NCBI GenBank assembly: GCA_030052745.1
Contig: JANBVO010000008.1
Coordinates: forward strand, 806,001-870,000
Origin: Pleurostoma richardsiae
Taxonomy: Eukaryota; Ascomycota; Sordariomycetes; Calosphaeriales; Pleurostomataceae
DNA: 64,000 nt
Direction of reading: 5' to 3'
A model generated the notes under the pieces. That model saw only the letters and a program-made list of their open reading frames with translations. It did no database searches and was not told the DNA's origin. This document shows, one piece after another, positions 59,134-64,000 of this stretch (position 1 is the first letter of the stretch; each line of letters opens with the position of its first letter). The position numbers were made by a program, and so were the translations under genes.

Positions 59134-61190
59134 ATGACTTATGACTGGGAGCCGCATAAAGAGACCTGCCGTCGTCTCTATGTCGACGAGAAAAAGAAAC
59201 TGCCGCAGATTGCGGAGTACTTCAGGATCCATCATGACTTCGTGCCAAGGTGAGTGGACTCCGCAGATCATGCTCCCTGGCCCTCCGTACAGCTCCGGCC
59301 GTCCACAGACGACGCTACCACGTCCACTATAATGGCGGCAGCGCGGGCCTCATACGTTGTATATGAGATACGATCACCGTTTCCCTCGCCGTTGATGACC
59401 GCAGGCGTCCCCTACTCCGGGGCTTGCGTCGTCTTTTCAATGGCTCTTTCCATCGTGATGCTAACGGCTGTTGCAGCATGCGGACTTTCCAAGTGAAGTT
59501 TCGTCAATGGGGATTCCCGCTGAAACAACCACGCTCCGCGTCGGATGAGGCGCTCGTTGCGCGTATTAAGGAGCTATGGGAGCAAAATCTCTCGCAAAAG
59601 CAGATGCTCCGGACCCTGACCCAGAAAGATGGCTTCAACGTCAGCAAGCGCGAACTGGTGCGCATCCGCACCAAGAACCGGTGGCTACTGCGGGTGAACA
59701 CCAGCGAGCTAGAAAAGAAGACCGGAATAGCGCGGCACGTCGAAGAGGATAGCGAAGATGATGAGAGCGAAAATGACAGCGACAGCGATGACTCGCCTGC
59801 TCCAGAAGCCCCAGAGACTGTGAATCAGCGTCCTGCATCGCCGGTGGTACCTCCTCATGTCTTAGCCGAGCGTGAGGAGAGGCGGCGCAGAATGGAGCAG
59901 GAGTCTGCCGAGCTGTATGCTGCTCGGAAGAGACGGCGGCGGACTCTCCCACGGGCAGGTCTTCCCCCAGACCCTCCGGGACCTCCCCGCTTTCCTTCCG
60001 AGACAACCCTCACAGAGGCGAAAGCCATCCTGGATCTCGATAGGCAGACGTACATGAGTCTCCGCAAGAAGATTCAATGGGTCTGTGAGGAGGCCGGCGT
60101 CTTCAAGAAGACGGTGGCCGGACCTGAGAAGTGGGAAGCTGTTAAGGATCGAATCGTTGCTGAGACGCCACACCTGCGCTCCCAGATGTGGATAAGACCA
60201 GATAACATCGAGCGGAAGAAATTAGCCCTCGATGTCATCGCGGCAGACGTCACGAAAGGTATGCGGACCAAGGGGAAGATCATGCGGCTGGCGGAGGCTA
60301 GAACAATCCTGGGAATGAATCCAGAGGATGCTAGGGAGGTTCGCTTTTCTCTCTGGAAAATCCTGAAGGACGACAACTACGAGACCAAGCTGGCCTTGGG
60401 AGAGGAGCGATGGAACGAGCTGAAGCAGCAGTGGATTACTGGATCAGGGCCCTTACAGAATGTCCTATCTCAAGCGGCTCAGGGGCAAGAGCGCCAAATT
60501 AAGCTCAAAGCTATCCATGTTCTAGCCAGAGATGTCATGAAGAGATTGCGCGATGACCAGCTCAGGCGACAGCGCGAAAAGGGGGCTAGAGCTGACCAAG
60601 GTGACGAGGATGCCGAAGGCAGTGATGAGGACATGCCGGGGGACTCATCACTCGCTGCCAATGACTACGGCGCGGACGACGTCTCCGGGATGTCCTTAGT
60701 GGCTGCGGATAACGCCCGAATCCACTCGCAGGCTCGGCTTGTTCCAGCCGGTGGCCTCGACCCGCAACCCGAGTTAGATGCGCAGTTGGCGTCTACGATG
60801 GCCATGGCAGCTGGTCCGCCAGCCCGCCCGGCCAGTCAGCAATACGATGGGCCTTTCGCTGCGTCTCGGACGCCGCAAGCCTTCCAAGCACCGGTGGCCG
60901 ACACTATCGCCATCTTCCTCCGGCCGCATCACACATCTACTTTCCCTGTCGACTCTAGCATGTGGATAGCGACGCTGAACTCGCGTACTGTGATTGAATT
61001 GCGGCGCGCAGCGACGGAGAAGTATCCCGGCGCGGCTTGTCTGAGGATAGAGGGCGTGTTGAAGGACGGGAGCGGGCGCGAGGTGCCGTTGCGGATCGAT
61101 CAGGACCAACAGTTGACGACGTATCTGGCCCACGAGGAGGTCTCACCTACCTTCAACGTACAACTAGTCCCAGCGTGGAATCCCAGTTAG
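59134..61190 (+). CDS. Clr5-domain protein with C-terminal beta-grasp-like region
   Basis: Two exons (59134-59249 and 59477-61190) encode 609 residues. The intron is 227 nt, with a GTGAGT donor and CTAAC branch site. The exon join gives MTYDWEPHKETCRRLYVDE ... FVPSMRTFQVKFRQWGF (residues 1 to about 55), a Clr5 domain as found at the N-terminus of many filamentous-fungal regulators. A helix-turn-helix-like region follows (about 61-100), then an acidic Ser/Asp/Glu stretch and basic runs (EERRRR, RKRRRR). Repeated predicted helices lie at about 190-350. The final 90 residues (FPVDSSMWIATLNSRTVIEL through TYLAHEEVSPTFNVQLV) have the strand-helix-strand pattern of a ubiquitin-like or PB1-like domain (inference). 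It probably acts in the nucleus. No catalytic motif is seen. Confidence 0.85.
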
Positions 61191-61665
61191 CGGCGGGTGA
61201 CTTACAGAGTATGTGTACATCGAGAGGGGGCTGAAGCCACTCTCGTACTGATCTCCACATTCTGATCATTAGTGGCTGGTGGATGGGCTTTGAATCTTCT
61301 GTAAAGCTTATTTTGATGAGTAAGGACTCGAGAATAACAGATCGGTTGGTCTGTGACGGTAATTGAAGCAAAAATCAGCTGATATCCTTCCGTTGGCGCA
61401 CCCGACGGCGCATCGTGATCTCGGAAAACCCGGACCAGGGCCCGCAGGCCCAACGGCACCAACGGCACGGCAACATCGGCGAAAGCGGGGAGCTCCGTCT
61501 CGCATCATTTTATGGCCGGAAGTCGCGATTTCTCCGTAGCGCCTCAACCACTCACCATCTCTCTCTCTTTCTCTTACTGATCCCCCTAATATTCAATTCC
61601 GCTTTGTATTGTTAGGTCATAGTTTTGTGCTGTTGGGGATCAATTGGCCCTCCAGCTCCGTCAAC
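61191..61665. promoter_or_regulatory. Intergenic region before D-lactate dehydrogenase
   Basis: 475 bp with the 3' end of the Clr5-domain gene and the likely promoter and leader of DLD1. The final 130 bp are pyrimidine-rich (CTCTCTCTTTCTCTTAC), typical of fungal core promoters. No gene is recognised. Confidence 0.5.
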
Positions 61666-63749
61666 ATGTCCAACTTGAGCACCCGACGATCCCCTGCTCT
61701 TTTGAAGAGCCTGCGCGCCTCGGCGTCTGCAGCTCAGCGGCCGGCAAGATGCGCAGCATTGGGCGGCAACGGCGGCACCCGCCTAATGTCGACCGAGAAG
61801 CAGGGAGGCTCCTTCAAGGGCCAGATGCTAGAGAGCATCAGCTCCCGTATTGCGCGGGAGAAGGCTGAGAGGGAGAGGGTCGCGAAGGAGAGGATCACAT
61901 CTGCCTCGAGCCGCAACGCTGCCACGACGTTCAGTAAGAGCATCTCCGCCTCTATCGCGCGACCTCCTCCCTGGCCTTCGCTTGATTTAGATGAGGTAGA
62001 CAGCTAATTTGCCCTCGCTCGCAGTGGTTCTCTTCGCTGGAATTGCATGCTACTATATGGGAACCAAGTATCCCCACGACCCCGACCCCAACTCGACCCT
62101 CCCGTTGGACGCCACGCGCGCACCCAAGTATAAGCTCGGAAAGGCTGTATTAGAAGCCGCATGGGCAGACTTTGTTGCTATCGTCGGCAAGGAGCACGTC
62201 GATACCACGGAATCCGCCCTGGAGACACACTCGACATCGCCGTGGTCCAGCCACCAGGACAATCCGGCGGAGCGGCCGTTCTGCGTGGTGTATCCCGCCA
62301 CGACGGAGGAGGTGTCGGCGATCATGAAGGTCTGCCACAACCGCCATATCCCGGTCACTGGCTTCAGCGGTGGTACCAGCCTGGAGGGCCATTTTGCACC
62401 GACGCACGGAGGCATCTGCATCGACTTCGGCAGGATGAACAACGTATTGGCTCTCCACAAGGATGACATGGACGTTGTCGTTCAGCCGGCAGTGGGCTGG
62501 GAGCTGCTCAATGAGCAGTTGGCGAAAGACAACCTTTTCTTCCCACCTGACCCGGGCCCGGGTGCCCAGATTGGCGGCATGATCGGCACGGGCTGCAGCG
62601 GCACCAACGCCTCTCGCTATGGCACTATGCGGGAGTGGGTTCTGAGTCTCACCGTGGTCCTTGCGGACGGCACGATTATCAAGACGCGGCAGCGGCCGCG
62701 CAAGAGCTCTGCCGGCTACGACCTCACGAAGCTCTTCATCGGCAGCGAGGGCACCCTCGGCCTGGTCACGGAGGCCACGCTCAAGCTGACGGTGCGCCCG
62801 GCGACGACCAGCGTGGCGGTGGCCTCGTTCGGCACGATCCGACAGGCGGCCGACTGCGTGAACCAGGTGTTCCGCGAGGGCATTCACATTGCGGCGATCG
62901 AGATCCTGGACGACGAGCAGATGCGGTGCATCAACGAGGCCGGGATGACGTCGCGGGTGTGGCGGCAGGCGCCGACGCTCTTCCTCAAGTTCACGGGCAC
63001 GGACAAGGGGGTCAAGGAGCAGGTGGCGATCGTCAAGGAGATGGCGCGGCGGTCGGGCAGCACGGCGTTCGAGTTCGCCAAGAGCCCCGAGGAGCAGAAG
63101 GAGCTGTGGTCGGCGCGCAAGGAGGCGCTGTGGAGCACCACGGCCGTCAAGAGGGAGGGCGACCACGTGTGGACGGGGGACGTCGCGGTGCCGCTGTCGA
63201 GGCTCCCGGACATCATCGAGGAGACGAAGGAGGACATCCGGAAGTCTGGGCTGGTGGGCACCATTGTTGGGCACGTTGGCGATGGCAACTTCCACTGTGA
63301 GTATACACATATGCTCGTGGATTGGTGACGGGGAGGCTCTTGCTGATCATTCTTCTTCTAGCTATCCTGCTGTTCAGTGACCGCGAGAGGAAGACGGCGG
63401 AGGAGGTCGTGCACAGGATGGTCAAGCGAGCTGTCGAGATGGAGGGGACAGTTACGGTGAGATATCTGTCTGACTTGTGCTTCTACAACTGTATGCATGC
63501 TGACTCTTTCTTCCTTTTCAGGGCGAGCACGGCGTTGGTCTGGTGAAGCGCGACTATCTGCCTCACGAACTCGGCGAGAGTACTGTTGACGCCATGCGCA
63601 AGGTATGTCTTGCAGCCTCCCACCGTGAATATAGGTGGCTAACTTGACTGTTGCAGATCAAGCAAGCCTTGGACCCCCTGGGCCTGCTCAACCCCGACAA
63701 GGTGGTGCGGATAGTGAAGCCCAAGGCTGGGGAGATCGCGGAGTGGTGA
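61666..63749 (+). CDS. DLD1: D-lactate dehydrogenase (cytochrome), mitochondrial
   Basis: An FAD flavoprotein of the inner mitochondrial membrane that oxidises D-lactate to pyruvate and passes electrons to cytochrome c (family knowledge). Five exons (61666-61933, 62025-63296, 63362-63456, 63522-63602, 63657-63749) encode 602 residues; yeast Dld1 has 587. The N-terminal 90 residues are Arg/Ser/Ala-rich (mitochondrial presequence) and lead into a membrane segment MVLFAGIACYYMG. The FAD-binding PCMH domain is shown by FSGGTSLEGH, PGPGAQIGGMIGTGCSGTNA and LFIGSEGTLGLVTEATLKL. The C-terminal FAD-oxidase domain has GHVGDGNFH (catalytic His) and GEHGVGLVKR. The four introns (91, 65, 65 and 54 nt) fall at phases consistent with one continuous protein. 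The gene is complete, with 251 bp of window downstream. Confidence 0.95.
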
Positions 63750-64000
63750 CTACTTTTCTCATCGATGGGGTACATGATAGAGACGTAAATGGGTAACTTA
63801 GAAGGAGGAGTGAGCGCCCTTTCGATGATGAGTGCCGCCTACGCACTTTGCATGGAGGTCCTTAAGCTCCATTTGCTTCCCATCTCTGAACTCGAGCTTC
63901 TGTGAGATGCTGTGTGTCCTTGGCAGGTCTGTTCTGTTGCTGCCTATCTAAGGTAATTACCCGAAGTGTCTTGCTTGGTTATCCTGAGGTCGTTATAGAC
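63750..64000. other. Right edge, no supported gene
   Basis: 251 bp of 3' flank of D-lactate dehydrogenase; no start of a new gene can be recognised. Confidence 0.5.

Noticed and set aside
62150-63310. 386-codon open frame antisense to D-lactate dehydrogenase
   Set aside because: It is a shadow of strong GC codon bias; the plus strand carries the complete conserved DLD protein with five in-phase exons.

Overview
The window is nuclear DNA from a filamentous ascomycete, most likely a Sordariomycete. The evidence is genes interrupted by short introns (mostly 50-130 nt) with GT(A/G) donors and CTAAC/CTGAC branch sites, a white collar-2 photoreceptor partner, a filamentous-fungal cell-wall GT2 synthase, a Clr5-domain protein and the AGGTACCT/TACCTAGGTA motifs common between genes in this class. 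Family names come from recognised motifs, and exon borders were set by frame and splice consensus. No database search was possible.

Layout. 0.6-5 kb: a conserved fungal nuclear-type protein (-) and mitochondrial isoleucyl-tRNA synthetase (+) share a 292-bp divergent promoter. 7.1-8.9 kb: wc-2 (+). 9.8-10.7 kb: a small DUF7721/beta-flanking-type protein (+). 11.3-15 kb: DEAD-box helicase ROK1 (+) converging on a proline-rich SPRY protein (-). 16-18.8 kb: a vacuolar-type Ca2+/H+ exchanger (-). 22.5-26.1 kb: a Kin4/KfsA-type kinase (-). 29.9-31.4 kb: GWT1, a GPI-anchor acyltransferase (-). 32.3-33.6 kb: a fungal protein of uncertain role (+). 34.5-35.2 kb: a P-loop kinase-like protein (+). 41.5-43.3 kb: the GT2 polysaccharide synthase cps-1 (-). 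53.6-55.4 kb: a conserved coiled-coil protein (+). 56.9-58.9 kb: an amidase (+). 59.1-61.2 kb: a Clr5-domain protein (+). 61.7-63.7 kb: mitochondrial D-lactate dehydrogenase (+).

These are mostly housekeeping genes rather than an operon or metabolite cluster, so the genes need not work together. Two themes recur: cell surface (GWT1, cps-1) and signalling or ion homeostasis (wc-2, Kin4, Ca2+/H+ exchanger). Two long stretches, 35.2-41.5 kb and 43.3-53.6 kb, hold no gene I can support. I found no convincing transposon, virus copy, CRISPR array, tRNA or rRNA.

The most unusual signal is in the Ca2+/H+ exchanger. Restoring the invariant spacing of its first alpha-repeat appears to require a 3-nucleotide exon followed by a 16-nucleotide exon.
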